Source: SAR324 cluster bacterium
GTDB taxonomy: Bacteria; SAR324; NAC60-12
DNA: 64,000 bases
Direction: 5' to 3'
NCBI GenBank assembly: GCA_015231825.1
Contig: JADGAV010000008.1
Coordinates: 165,924-229,923 of the forward strand
The notes beneath the pieces were generated by a model, which worked only from the letters and a program-made list of their open reading frames with translations, was not told the origin of the DNA and did not search any database. Below are positions 54,582-63,918 of this stretch, one piece after another; position 1 is the stretch's first letter, and each line of letters starts with the position of its first letter. The translations under genes and the position numbers were made by a program.

Positions 54582-54839
54582 TCAATGGGTGGGCGCGTTG
54601 ACGGGCGTATTGACGGATAGCGCTGACTGACCATTTTTATTCATGATTTCAATTTCCAACGCCGTTTTATCGATCTCAAAATATTTGGAAATCACATCAC
54701 ACAATTCCCCCTTCAATTCGGTGAGCTGACTTTCAGGCAGCCCGACTCGTTCACGGGCAAGGACCAGTCGAAGGCGGTTTTTTGCAGTTTCTGCACTTCC
54801 GGAGCCTGGATTGAACAACGTTTTCAGCATCTCTAACAT
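54582..54839 (-). CDS. minE: Cell-division topological factor MinE
   Basis: 85-aa partner of MinD that drives Min oscillation. Begins MLEMLKTLF, then the anti-MinCD helix with A-K-N-R-L-R-L-V-L-A-R-E-R (about 18-30) and the conserved L-E-I-E-I strand of the dimer domain. A GGGAG at the end of minD lies six nt before this ATG; an ATG at 54845 overlaps the minD stop (ATGA) and is possible too. Confidence 0.93.
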   Translation of the reverse strand: MLEMLKTLFNPGSGSAETAKNRLRLVLARERVGLPESQLTELKGELCDVISKYFEIDKTALEIEIMNKNGQSALSVNTPVNAPTH

Positions 54840-54841
54840 GA

Positions 54842-55621
54842 TCATCTCCCAAAAATTTTAGCAAAAAAGCCCTTTTTTTGTTCAAATGAAGGAACCTCCA
54901 CCCAATCACCGCACAACCGTTTTGCAATGCGCCGGTAGGCCTGCCCCGCCGGGGCATCTTCATTAAGAACGACAGGAGTTCCCTGGTTTCCGGAAACGAC
55001 AATCTCTGGATCTTCCACGATCAACCCCAAAAGATCAATTGCCAAAATATCCATCACATCTTCCTTGCTCATCATCTCTCCCGCTTCAACCATTTTCACA
55101 GAAAGCCGATTGACCAGCAAAGATGCAGAGATGTTGTGATGCTGGAGCAAACCGATCACCCGGTCTGCATCCCGGACGGAAGAGACTTCGGGGGTGGTCA
55201 CAACAATGGCCCGGTCCGCCCCGGCCAATGCATTTTTAAATCCTTGTTCAATTCCTGCAGGACAATCGATCAGCACAAAATCGAACTCCTCTTTGAGTTC
55301 CCTGCAGAGTTCTTTCATTTCTTCAGGACTGACCGCCGATTTGTCATCCACCTGAGATGCCGGCAGTAAGAAAAGCTGGCGATTTTTTTTATCGCGAATC
55401 AGGGCCTGTTTGGCCCTGCACCGTTTTTTAACCACATCCACCAGGTTGTAGACAATCCGGTTTTCCAGGCCGAGGATGATGTCCAGATTGCGCAGGCCGA
55501 TGTCTCCATCAATGGCAACAACCGACTTTCCCAATTCGGCTAAAGCGACACTGATATTCGCGGTGCTTGTGGTTTTGCCAACCCCTCCTTTCCCGGAGGT
55601 AATGACGATTGCCTCTCCCAT
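54842..55621 (-). CDS. minD: Septum-site ATPase MinD
   Basis: 259-aa membrane-binding ParA-family ATPase that recruits MinC. Deviant Walker A SGKGGVGKTTSTANI, switch DGDIGLRNLDIILGLE and FVLIDCPAGIEQGF. The C-terminal amphipathic membrane-targeting helix is visible as F-E-Q-K-K-G-F-F-A-K-I-F-G-R. Stop overlaps the minE region. Confidence 0.96.
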   Translation of the reverse strand: MGEAIVITSGKGGVGKTTSTANISVALAELGKSVVAIDGDIGLRNLDIILGLENRIVYNLVDVVKKRCRAKQALIRDKKNRQLFLLPASQVDDKSAVSPEEMKELCRELKEEFDFVLIDCPAGIEQGFKNALAGADRAIVVTTPEVSSVRDADRVIGLLQHHNISASLLVNRLSVKMVEAGEMMSKEDVMDILAIDLLGLIVEDPEIVVSGNQGTPVVLNEDAPAGQAYRRIAKRLCGDWVEVPSFEQKKGFFAKIFGR

Positions 55622-55773
55622 AGTATCCCAGTCTTTCTTGCAAACAGCGGCGTTTCTTCAAACCGATGACTATCGCGGATGCGAATTGATTTCTTCCTCT
55701 TTCACGAGATCATTGAGGATATTGTTGAGTATCATTAAGAATATGAGTGTTGTTGTAAAAACAAATTAAGCAT

Positions 55774-56682
55774 TTATACACGAAGTTTCCAACAGGTTTC
55801 AATATAAATCACGTCATCCTCAATAAACGCAATTTCCGGAGCAAGCTGGGCCTTTTTTTTATCTTCAGAAGAGGGTTGGCTGATCAATTCGGCAATTCTG
55901 ATCTGGGTCGGCTGGAATCGCAAAGCAAATACCCGGGCATCTCGATTGCCGCCGGCTCCCGCATGAACCATTCCCCGAATGGTTCCCAAAACAAATACAT
56001 CCTGATCGGAAACAATCTCTGCACCAGCGTTCACATCCCCCATCAAAACCACACTGATTTTTGAACGGACGCTCTGCCCGGAATGCAATGTTTGACGCAC
56101 CAGCAGAGACTGGGAAGTTTTCATATTGGGAATAAAAAACAAATCCTCCTCTGGGGTGTCATCCGTTTCAGGTTTTTTTGCGGGATTTTCGGCGGGGTTT
56201 TCCTTTGGAGATGGAAAGGATTCGGATATCGTGTTCTGTTCTGCTTTAAGAAGTTCCTGGTGAAATGGAGAGACTTCTGAATTGCTCAACGGAACTGCTT
56301 CGACGTCTGCCCGGGATCCGGCGGATTCCTCCGCATTGAGCGATTGTTCCGGACTGAGCAGACGTTCTGCATCGGGAAAAACTTCAGGGGGTACTTCCTT
56401 TTCCGGCTGCGGTTTTGCTATTTCTGCAGCCACAGGTTTTAGATGAAGATCGCCTTCCTGCTTCAATATCCGTTTCAAGCGTTCAAATTCTTCGGTGCTG
56501 AGTTTGTGCCGATCGCCCTTGAGGAAGATTTCTGCGCCACGAAAGAAACCCTTCGAGTTGGTGCGCTGCAGCAGCTTTTTTAACTCTTCAACGACTTGAT
56601 CGAACAATGCCTCGCTGTCAAGAAGCAATCCCAGCGTCCCCCCAAATCCCTTTATTTCCACTACTGGTTTTTCAAGTTTCAT
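55774..56682 (-). CDS. minC: Septum-site inhibitor MinC with long acidic linker
   Basis: 302-aa FtsZ inhibitor. The N-terminal domain (1-85) and a C-terminal beta-helix (about 205-302, with GDVNAGAEIVSDQDVFVLGTI and G-M-V-H-A-G-A-G-G-N) are joined by about 120 residues of Glu/Pro/Ser-rich low-complexity sequence. MinC proteins are usually about 230 aa, so the linker explains the length. About 150 nt upstream of minD, same strand. No clear ribosome site. Confidence 0.93.
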   Translation of the reverse strand: MKLEKPVVEIKGFGGTLGLLLDSEALFDQVVEELKKLLQRTNSKGFFRGAEIFLKGDRHKLSTEEFERLKRILKQEGDLHLKPVAAEIAKPQPEKEVPPEVFPDAERLLSPEQSLNAEESAGSRADVEAVPLSNSEVSPFHQELLKAEQNTISESFPSPKENPAENPAKKPETDDTPEEDLFFIPNMKTSQSLLVRQTLHSGQSVRSKISVVLMGDVNAGAEIVSDQDVFVLGTIRGMVHAGAGGNRDARVFALRFQPTQIRIAELISQPSSEDKKKAQLAPEIAFIEDDVIYIETCWKLRV

Positions 56683-56823
56683 AAAATCGGATGGTAGAAA
56701 AATTGGGATTTTTGAAGAGCGTTTGGGACCAAATCACGAAATATATTATATGGTTATACACAAACTCTGTTGAAGATACAACAAACTTCTGGACCTTTAA
56801 AGCAGTCTTTTGCAGACTCTGAA

Positions 56824-58158
56824 TCAGAGAATATTGGCGGCCAATTCTGCCAGTTCTGAACGCTCTCCCCGCTTTAGCGTGACATGCCCCCCAACTCTCT
56901 GATTTTTGAATTTCTCAACTATGTAGCTCAATCCGTTGGACGCCTTGTTGACATAAGGATTGTCGATTTGATCCGGATCGCCGGTCAAAACAATTTTCGT
57001 TCCTTCTCCCACCCGGGTGATGATTGTTTTTACCTCATGAGGAGTCAAATTTTGCGCTTCATCAACAATCATGTACTGATGAGGAATACTTCTCCCGCGA
57101 ATATAGGTGAGCGGTTCAATCGTCAGCATCCCCTGTTCCACCAATTCCTGATGCCCTTTCGTCGTCGTGTTTTTTGCAGAATCTGAAGAACTCAGCAGCA
57201 GCTCCAGGTTGTCAAAGATGGGCTGCATCCAGGGGGCCAGTTTTTCCTGAACATCACCGGGCAGATACCCCAGATCCCTCCCCATCGGAAAAATCGGCCG
57301 GGAAACCAGCAGCCGGCTGTATTGATTTTCGATCAACATCATTTCCAATCCGGAAGCCAGTGCCAGCAGGGTTTTGCCGGTTCCCGCCCTGCCAACCAGG
57401 GTCACAATGGGAATCTCCGGATTGAGCAGCAAATCCATGGCCACATGCTGTTCTGCATTGCGAGGGACGATCCCCCATATTCCCGCTTTGTGATCGGCAC
57501 TGACAAATTGATTCTGCTCCGCGTCAAAAACCCCCGCATGATAATCTTCTTCATCTTCCTGATTGATCAGAACCAGGCCTTCATGAGGTGAAAACCGACC
57601 GTCAAGCTGAAAAGTTTCCTGCTCTCGGAAACGCTGGAGATTTTCCTCCGGCGCAGTCTCGTAATGAATTCCCTGGTAAAAGACCACTTCCTTTTGTTCC
57701 CCCTGATAGGGCATCACCTGGATGCCGAAGGCATTTCCCTTCACCCGCAGGTGGGTATCCAAAGTCACGATCACTGCATCACGGCCTGCCTCTTTCAGTT
57801 TCAAGGCGACGCTCAGGACACGGTTGGAAGATTTCGACCAATCCAGTCCGTGAAGTTCATCGGCTTTGGGATGAAGCGAAAATTCAATGCGCAGCTGCCC
57901 CTGGTTGGGCAGCGTTATACCTTCGGAGAGGTTGCCGTATATCCGATATTCATCCAGCATTTTCGAAACGGTGCGGGCGCTGTTCCCGGTTTCGCTCAAA
58001 GTGCTTTTGAATTGATCGATCTCTTCAATCACATCAATCGGAATAACAATTTCTGCCTGCGGATAGGCATTGAGGACTTCCGGGCTGTGAAGCAGAACAT
58101 TGGTGTCGAGGACGTAGGCAATTTGGGACGGCATAAATGTTTGTTGAAGTGCAAGCAA
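56824..58158 (-). CDS. PIN-PhoH family ATPase/ribonuclease
   Basis: 444 aa with an N-terminal PIN-type nuclease domain (YVLDTNVLLHSPE, D of DVIEEIDQFK, later TLDTHLRVKG) and a C-terminal PhoH NTPase. The latter has Walker A VGRAGTGKTLLA, Walker B MIVDEAQNL and the sensor LTGDPDQIDNPY. Matches the longer PhoH2-like type, in relatives an RNA helicase-nuclease. An ATG at 58134 (MPSQIAY) would trim eight residues and is plausible. Divergent from the ClpX-like gene. Confidence 0.9.
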   Translation of the reverse strand: MLALQQTFMPSQIAYVLDTNVLLHSPEVLNAYPQAEIVIPIDVIEEIDQFKSTLSETGNSARTVSKMLDEYRIYGNLSEGITLPNQGQLRIEFSLHPKADELHGLDWSKSSNRVLSVALKLKEAGRDAVIVTLDTHLRVKGNAFGIQVMPYQGEQKEVVFYQGIHYETAPEENLQRFREQETFQLDGRFSPHEGLVLINQEDEEDYHAGVFDAEQNQFVSADHKAGIWGIVPRNAEQHVAMDLLLNPEIPIVTLVGRAGTGKTLLALASGLEMMLIENQYSRLLVSRPIFPMGRDLGYLPGDVQEKLAPWMQPIFDNLELLLSSSDSAKNTTTKGHQELVEQGMLTIEPLTYIRGRSIPHQYMIVDEAQNLTPHEVKTIITRVGEGTKIVLTGDPDQIDNPYVNKASNGLSYIVEKFKNQRVGGHVTLKRGERSELAELAANIL

Positions 58159-58326
58159 AATGGCCAGGCAGCAGAGAAGATTTGCCCGGCATTTTAGTGA
58201 AAATATTCTGAGAAGATCAAGTTATTTCCATGCTAAAATGCAATTGGCAATTCCCCTTGTCTCTGCTACATTGAATCCGGAATTCACCAGAATTCGAAGT
58301 TTTTACCCGAACAAAAAGCAGGTCTG

Positions 58327-59928
58327 ATGGCGAAAAAGAAAGTTACTTTTCAGGATATTTTTTACCAGAAATACGAGGAATGGAAGAGCATGCTCCCCCG
58401 GGAAATCCATCCCTATCTCGAGCAGATGCGCAACCATTTTTTAAAAATTGATTTGAAGTATGCCCCGATGTACGCCAAGGCGGTTCCTGTTCCGAAACAG
58501 GCTTCGGATCACTCCTATATCAGTTTGAAAAGTGCCTACAAAATCAAAGAACAGATGGATGATTATGTGATCGGCCAGCATGAAGCCAAGAAAGCGCTTT
58601 CGCAGATTTCATACTACCACATGGCTCATATCAAACGGGAGCTCGAAACGGAACAGGTCAATGAAGATTATATCAAAACTTCGATTCTGCTGATCGGTCC
58701 CACCGGTTCCGGCAAAACACTGCTGGTCAATACCCTGAGCCGCATCCTGAAAGTCCCTTTTGTCAAAGTCGATGCCACTTCGATGACCAAGACCGGATTT
58801 GTCGGGGACAGCATCCAGGATGCCGTCCGCGAGCTGTATTACATGAGTGACGAAGACATGACCCGTGCCGAGTGCGGGATCATCCTGGTCGATGAAGTCG
58901 ACAAACTGGCAGGCGGCAGCCGTGAAGACTATATTTCCAACTCGGTTGTGACCGGTAAAGGTGTGCAGCAGGAACTGCTCCGTCCCATGGAAAACTCCAA
59001 GATTGACCTGTTTTCGCAAACCAACATCAACAGCATCAAGGAAATGATGCAGGGGGGAGACATTGACAACAAAAAAATTTCCACCCGAAACATCCTGTTC
59101 ATCCTGGCCGGTGCCTTTGACGGCATTGAAGAAGTCATTTTGAAACGCATGAAAAAAGAAAGCGGTCAGTCGATCGGTTTTGGAGGAGAAGACCCGCTCA
59201 CGATGCAGAACGTCAGTTTGGATCATCTGCAGCCCAAGGACTTGATTCAATATGGCCTGATTCCCGAACTGGTGGGCCGGATCACCTATACCGTGCCGCT
59301 GGAGCGACTCGATACCGAAAAACTCTACCATGTCCTGCGCGACGTGCGCGGATCGATTTCCCGTCAAATAGAACAGAGTATTTTTGAGACTACCGGCAAG
59401 AAAGTGACATTTTCTGATGAGGCCCTGAAAACCATTGCTGCAGAAGCCGAAAGTTTTCAAACAGGAGGCCGGGCCCTGACTGAAGTTTGTCACCGCATTA
59501 TGAATGAGTTTTTATTTCACCTGCCCACGCTGGATTTTGAAGAATATGTGATTGAAGCGGATTTTGTCACCGATTATCTGCCGAAGACCTTTGCATTGAT
59601 CACACAGCCTCATATTCAGCAGGCGATGCTGAAGTTTCCGCTGGTCGCCAGGTTTGTGGACTGGGATAAAGGAGCAGTGGAATACATCACCGAAAAATTG
59701 CTGGACCGCAGCGTCATTTCCGTGCAGAAATATATCGGCGATTTTATGAGTTCCTGGAATCCGATTATTCACAAGATCGCAATGGAGCAGGAGCGGGTCG
59801 TGATCACCGAAGAAATTCTTTCCATGTACGATGAAAACACAGATGAGAGCAATGAAAACCTGTATTCATTATTGAATAAAAAACCGGATTTTTCCCAATT
59901 CAATATTCTGCTGCAGGGCAGTCTGTAA
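58327..59928 (+). CDS. ClpX-like AAA+ unfoldase without zinc domain, with novel C-terminal extension
   Basis: 533 aa. AAA+ core of the ClpX/HslU clade: Walker A GPTGSGKT (124-131), pore loop GFVG (157-160; GYVG in ClpX), Walker B ILVDEVDKLA (about 186-195), and the ClpP-docking type loop Q-S-I-G-F-G-G (281-287, IGF of ClpX). GLIPELVGR and the sensor-2 GGRAL near 380 follow. The N-terminal Cys4 zinc-binding domain of ClpX is missing, replaced by about 75 residues without Cys. After the core, about 115 residues (420-533) have no resemblance to ClpX. Likely an ATP-driven protein unfoldase, possibly with ClpP or in its own right. Confidence 0.8.
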   Translation: MAKKKVTFQDIFYQKYEEWKSMLPREIHPYLEQMRNHFLKIDLKYAPMYAKAVPVPKQASDHSYISLKSAYKIKEQMDDYVIGQHEAKKALSQISYYHMAHIKRELETEQVNEDYIKTSILLIGPTGSGKTLLVNTLSRILKVPFVKVDATSMTKTGFVGDSIQDAVRELYYMSDEDMTRAECGIILVDEVDKLAGGSREDYISNSVVTGKGVQQELLRPMENSKIDLFSQTNINSIKEMMQGGDIDNKKISTRNILFILAGAFDGIEEVILKRMKKESGQSIGFGGEDPLTMQNVSLDHLQPKDLIQYGLIPELVGRITYTVPLERLDTEKLYHVLRDVRGSISRQIEQSIFETTGKKVTFSDEALKTIAAEAESFQTGGRALTEVCHRIMNEFLFHLPTLDFEEYVIEADFVTDYLPKTFALITQPHIQQAMLKFPLVARFVDWDKGAVEYITEKLLDRSVISVQKYIGDFMSSWNPIIHKIAMEQERVVITEEILSMYDENTDESNENLYSLLNKKPDFSQFNILLQGSL

Positions 59929-59959
59929 GACCCCAATCGTTTTTGACCCGTACCGTCTT

Positions 59960-60907
59960 ATGATCATTTCTGTCCTTGTCGCCACCTACAAGCGGCCCGA
60001 TTTTCTCGTCAAATGTCTGCAGGCCCTTGCCGGGCAGGCGAGGCTGCCAGACGAAGTGATCGTCATTGTGCGGGAGGAAGACCGCGAGACCCTGAAGAGA
60101 CTGCAGGAGCTGGACAACCCGGTTTTGAACAGTAATCTGTTCAAGGTCGCAACCGTGAGTGCTCCCGGGATTGTCCATGCCGAAAACCGGGGTTTGGAAC
60201 TCGCCAGAGGAGAGATTGTCGCCTTGATTGACGACGACGCGATCGCCCTGGTGGATTGGCTGCAGCGGATTGAGCATCACTATCTTGACCCTCAGGTAGG
60301 GGCCGTCGGCGGACCAACGATCCCATATATTGAAGGGAAACCGGTTTTGGAAATGACCCGTGAGCGCTGTCTCAGCAAAACCTGGTATGGCAGACATCAC
60401 GGCAATTCAGAAAAAATCCCTGATGCCTTACGAGAAGTCCATGTGCTCCGCGGATGCAATATGAGCTTTCGCAAATCCCTGGCGCAGGCGCAGTTTGATC
60501 AACGTTTGAAACCGTATTGGCGGCGATTTGAAGATGACATGATTCTGCCGATCCATCGTCAGCGCTACAAAGTCCTCTACGATCCCCAGGTTCAGGTCTA
60601 CCACCATACGGCTCCGGTCAAAGGGGTTCTCACGCGCGATCGTGACCAGGATACCATCTTCGGCAGTCATCACAACAACACCTATGTGATGCTGAAGCAT
60701 TCAGGAGGCTTCCAGAAAATAGCCTTTTTGTGCTTCACTTTCCTGATCGGCGACGCCACCAATCCGGGGATGGCCGCATTGATCGCAAAAGGGATTTTCA
60801 GGAAACAGTTTTTCCAATCTTTCCAGGAATTGACCTGGGCCCTGCGAGGAAAAATTTCAGGGATTCAAAGCTACCGGGATTGGCTGCGTGAACGTCAAAA
60901 TGCCTAA
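59960..60907 (+). CDS. Family 2 glycosyltransferase
   Basis: 315-aa GT-A enzyme. The N-terminal IISVLVATYKRPDFLVKCL is followed by A-L-I-D-D-D-A-I (the metal-binding acidic triad near 93-97), VGAVGGP, and a later E-D-D motif (RRFEDDMILP) as catalytic base region. Possibly transfers a sugar to a surface glycan or glycolipid; acceptor unknown. Located 31 nt after the ClpX-like gene on the same strand, so probably co-transcribed. Confidence 0.85.
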   Translation: MIISVLVATYKRPDFLVKCLQALAGQARLPDEVIVIVREEDRETLKRLQELDNPVLNSNLFKVATVSAPGIVHAENRGLELARGEIVALIDDDAIALVDWLQRIEHHYLDPQVGAVGGPTIPYIEGKPVLEMTRERCLSKTWYGRHHGNSEKIPDALREVHVLRGCNMSFRKSLAQAQFDQRLKPYWRRFEDDMILPIHRQRYKVLYDPQVQVYHHTAPVKGVLTRDRDQDTIFGSHHNNTYVMLKHSGGFQKIAFLCFTFLIGDATNPGMAALIAKGIFRKQFFQSFQELTWALRGKISGIQSYRDWLRERQNA

Positions 60908-60931
60908 CCTCAACTCCGACTGGATGATGAT

Positions 60932-61387
60932 ATGATTTCTACTGGCTTGCGTCCGGATCAATTGGATGATGAACAAAAAAACTGGTTTGCCACAGCAATT
61001 TGCGAAGGAATTATCGCCGACGGCAATGTTGCTCCGGAAGAACTGCTCTACCTGGAAAAGGCGCTTTCCTTTTTGCCTTCGACTGAAAAAGTCGCATCTC
61101 TGATTCAGGCAGTGAAAGATCAGAAACTTCCCCCGCTGGCACCCATGGCCAACGCTTCGCGTGAGACCCAAATCCGCATGCTCTTTGAACTGGCCCTGGT
61201 GATTTCCTCCGACAACACATTGAGCAGCCGCGAAATGGACTACCTCTTTAGTGTCGGCAAAAAGCTCGGTTACGAGAAGGAATTTGTGCAGGTCGTGATG
61301 CGCTGGGCCAATGAAGGAATCATGTGGCGCAACAAGTTGAAACATTTGATCAAAGTTGGCATCGAACTTGAGCCGGAATATGAGTGA
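60932..61387 (+). CDS. TerB-like helical protein
   Basis: 151-aa acidic helical protein. Two TerB-type helices with acidic clusters are visible (C-E-G-I-I-A-D-G-N-V-A-P-E-E and V-I-S-S-D-N-T-L-S-S-R-E-M), the usual metal-binding-like turns after A-x-A/D-G. Function unknown; relatives occur in tellurite-resistance and stress modules. Its end overlaps the next start by eight bases (ATGAGTGA), so translation is coupled to the permease. Confidence 0.65.
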   Translation: MISTGLRPDQLDDEQKNWFATAICEGIIADGNVAPEELLYLEKALSFLPSTEKVASLIQAVKDQKLPPLAPMANASRETQIRMLFELALVISSDNTLSSREMDYLFSVGKKLGYEKEFVQVVMRWANEGIMWRNKLKHLIKVGIELEPEYE

Positions 61388-62456
61388 CGCCACTTCGGAA
61401 CAAATTGCAAAACGGACCGAAAACTGGCTGCAGTGGATTGCCCTCTTTCTCGGGATTCTTCTGGTCGTTGTGATCTGCCTCGTCCTGCAGGCATTACAGA
61501 CGATCCTGATCCCCTTCTGCATCGCGCTTTTTCTGGTTTACCTCGTTGAACCGCTGCAAAAATTCCTAATCTACCTGAAAATCCCCAAAGGAGCCCGCGT
61601 CTGCATGATTCTTCTCTGCACCGGTCTCCTCCTTTATCTCGTCGGCCTGCTGGTTTATTCCAGCGTCAAATCCCTCAACCAGACGCTTCCACAATACGAA
61701 GTGCGGGTGATCGGTCTCCTGGACCAGGTGGTGCATTCCCTTCCCATTCCTTCCGACGAAGTCAATGCCTTCATGCGGAATTTCAAATGGGCTGATCACT
61801 TCAAACCGGGAACCATTGCCCAGATGATCGGAACCAGTTTCGGGAAATTCGGCGGTTTTCTCGGCAACCTTTTTCTGATCCTGCTTTATATGGTCTACCT
61901 TCTCTTTGAACGGGAGTCTTTTTTCAAACGCATTCACAACAGTTTCCCCACCGAAAAAGCGGAGCAGATTTCTCTGGTGGTCAACCAGATCAATCTGGGC
62001 ATCGCCGGCTATCTTGAAATTAAAACTTTTCTCTCTCTTTTGACCGGGGGACTGGTCACCACGATCCTGTTTCTGTTTGGTGTCGACCTGGCGGTTTTTT
62101 GGGGCATCCTGACATTTTTACTCAATTTCATCCCCTCGATCGGTTCGGTGATTGCGACTATTTTTCCCGTCATGATCGCCTTTTTGCAATTTGACAGTTT
62201 GTGGATCCCGGTCACCATCTTCGGCCTGCTGATTCTCATTCAGGGGCTGATCGGGAATGTGATTGAACCGAAAGTGATGGGAGGAAAACTGGGCCTCAGC
62301 CCCCTGGTCGTGATCCTTTCTCTTATTTTTTGGGGATGGCTGTGGGGCCCTGTCGGCATGATCCTCTCGGTTCCGATTGTTGCCGCCATCCGAATCACCT
62401 GTGAACATATCGAAATCTTAAGACCGATTAGCGGTTTTCTTGCAGAAAAATCATGA
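61380..62456 (+). CDS. AI-2E family (UPF0118/PerM) membrane transporter
   Basis: 358 aa from MSDATSEQ at 61380 (a longer frame from 61356 is open). About eight transmembrane helices. The family hallmark G-x-x-x-x-P in L-L-N-F-I-P-S-I-G-S-V-I-A (about residue 250) and a V-I-E-P-K-V-M-G-G-K loop near 300 are present. In relatives the activity ranges from autoinducer-2 export to Na+/H+ antiport, so substrate is open. Overlaps the TerB-like gene, same operon. Confidence 0.9.
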   Translation: MSDATSEQIAKRTENWLQWIALFLGILLVVVICLVLQALQTILIPFCIALFLVYLVEPLQKFLIYLKIPKGARVCMILLCTGLLLYLVGLLVYSSVKSLNQTLPQYEVRVIGLLDQVVHSLPIPSDEVNAFMRNFKWADHFKPGTIAQMIGTSFGKFGGFLGNLFLILLYMVYLLFERESFFKRIHNSFPTEKAEQISLVVNQINLGIAGYLEIKTFLSLLTGGLVTTILFLFGVDLAVFWGILTFLLNFIPSIGSVIATIFPVMIAFLQFDSLWIPVTIFGLLILIQGLIGNVIEPKVMGGKLGLSPLVVILSLIFWGWLWGPVGMILSVPIVAAIRITCEHIEILRPISGFLAEKS

Positions 62457-62472
62457 AATTGAAGGATAAGCT

Positions 62473-63801
62473 ATGAGCATTGCAAACTCCACCTCGATGA
62501 TAATTTTATCAGCAGCCGGTCCTCAGGAACTGGCCGCTCTTTGTCAGACCATGCTCGCACGGCTCGAATCGGCAGAAGCTGACTCTGCCTTTCAGGAACT
62601 ACTCGAGCAGAGCAGCCGCCCCATTTCTGCAGATTCTGCCCGGATGGGATTTGTCTGTGAATCCGCTGAAGAAGCATCGGAACTGCTTAAAACCGGTCTC
62701 AGCAACCTCGAAAAGAAACCTGGGGATGAAGCATGGGCTTTGCGCAAAGGGATCTATTTTCGCCGTCAAAGCATGGATGCACAAAGCAAGGTGGTCGCTC
62801 TTTTCTCGGGACAGGGATCCCAGTATCTGGGAATGCTGAATGAATTGAGGGAACAGTCCCCCCTCGTCTCGCAATCCTTTGCGGCCATGGATGAGCTTTT
62901 CAGAAAGGATGGCCTGCCGCCGCTCTCTGAAATAATTTTTCCCGACCCTGCTGAAGAGGCTGAGGAAAAGAAAAACCAGGAAGCGCGGCTGACTCTGACG
63001 GAACACGCACAGCCCGCAATTGGAACCGTCAGTGTTGGACTGTTTAAGATTCTCCAGTCCGCCGGACTCAAAGTTGATGCCACCGTGGGCCATAGTTTTG
63101 GAGAATTGACAGCTTTGTGGGCCGCCGGGGTTTTTGACGACCACGATTATTTTTTCCTGGCAAAAGCAAGAGGCCGGGCCATGGCAGCCCCGGACGATCC
63201 GGATTTTGATGCAGGCAGCATGCTCGCCGTCAAAGCTGATGCGGAGCAAGTCCAGCAAGAGGCAGAATCTTTGACTGACATCAAGGTTGCCAATTTAAAT
63301 TCCGACAAACAAGTGGTCCTGGCCGGTCCGAAACAGGCAGTGCTGGCAGCGCATGATCAATTGAAGGAAAAAGGCTTTTCCGTGGTTTTACTCCCCGTCG
63401 CCGCAGCTTTCCACACCCCGCTGGTCGGTCATGCACAAAAACCTTTTGCCGAAGCGATCCGATCCGTCCCGATTCATCCTGCAAAAATCCCGGTCTATTC
63501 CAACAGCACCGGGGGACTCTACCCCAAAGAAACATCAGCCATTCAAGGAATTTTGGAAGAACATATTCTCAATTCCGTTTTGTTCAAAACCCAGATTGAA
63601 AACTCCTACAAAGATGGTGGACGCATCTATATCGAATTTGGACCCAAAGGAGTCCTGACGGCACTGGTTTCGAGCATTCTCGCTGATCAGCCACATGCCA
63701 CCGTTGCAGTGAACGCCAATCCCAGGAAAAGCAGTGTCCATCAATTCCAGGACGCGATGCTGCAGCTGCGCATTTTGGGACTGGATCTGAAAGAGCAGTA
63801 G
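62473..63801 (+). CDS. Stand-alone malonyl/acyl-CoA acyltransferase, PUFA/polyketide-synthase-like
   Basis: 442 aa. Residues 1-90 look like the ketosynthase-to-acyltransferase linker (S-M-I-I-L-S-A-A-G-P-Q-E-L, then Y-F-R-R). The AT domain follows: F-S-G-Q-G-S-Q-Y-L-G-M (oxyanion), catalytic Ser in GHSFGELTAL (about 207-216), the VKADAEQVQQEA strand, then the catalytic His in PVAAAFHTPLVG (about 313-318). The GHSFGELTALWAAGVF pattern and length match AT modules of polyunsaturated-fatty-acid synthases more than FabD. No ketosynthase or ACP precedes it in this window, so it is a discrete protein; partners may lie beyond the right edge. 16 nt after the permease. Confidence 0.8.
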   Translation: MSIANSTSMIILSAAGPQELAALCQTMLARLESAEADSAFQELLEQSSRPISADSARMGFVCESAEEASELLKTGLSNLEKKPGDEAWALRKGIYFRRQSMDAQSKVVALFSGQGSQYLGMLNELREQSPLVSQSFAAMDELFRKDGLPPLSEIIFPDPAEEAEEKKNQEARLTLTEHAQPAIGTVSVGLFKILQSAGLKVDATVGHSFGELTALWAAGVFDDHDYFFLAKARGRAMAAPDDPDFDAGSMLAVKADAEQVQQEAESLTDIKVANLNSDKQVVLAGPKQAVLAAHDQLKEKGFSVVLLPVAAAFHTPLVGHAQKPFAEAIRSVPIHPAKIPVYSNSTGGLYPKETSAIQGILEEHILNSVLFKTQIENSYKDGGRIYIEFGPKGVLTALVSSILADQPHATVAVNANPRKSSVHQFQDAMLQLRILGLDLKEQ

Positions 63802-63830
63802 ACGGCTTTCGAACCGCATTCAATGACCCG

Positions 63831-63851
63831 AAAATATCGGACAATATTTTT
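63831..63851 (+). terminator. Possible terminator after the acyltransferase gene
   Basis: AAAATAT/ATATTTT stem with a 6-nt loop and a short T-run, 30 nt after the stop. The stem is only A/T, so strength is doubtful. Confidence 0.35.
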
Positions 63852-63918
63852 GGAAATTGTGCCCAACATGTCACGGATATGTTTTTTGTTGTAACGTGTA
63901 CCCGGCGTGGAACCCGGG

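Noticed and set aside
54449..54634. N-terminal extension of the glutamine-synthetase-family gene
   Set aside because: It overlaps minE, has no homology, and a strong GGAGG site precedes the inner ATG at 54448.
58609..59493. Minus-strand open frame of 294 codons opposite the ClpX-like gene
   Set aside because: Shadow frame; His/Phe/Asp-rich, no domain.
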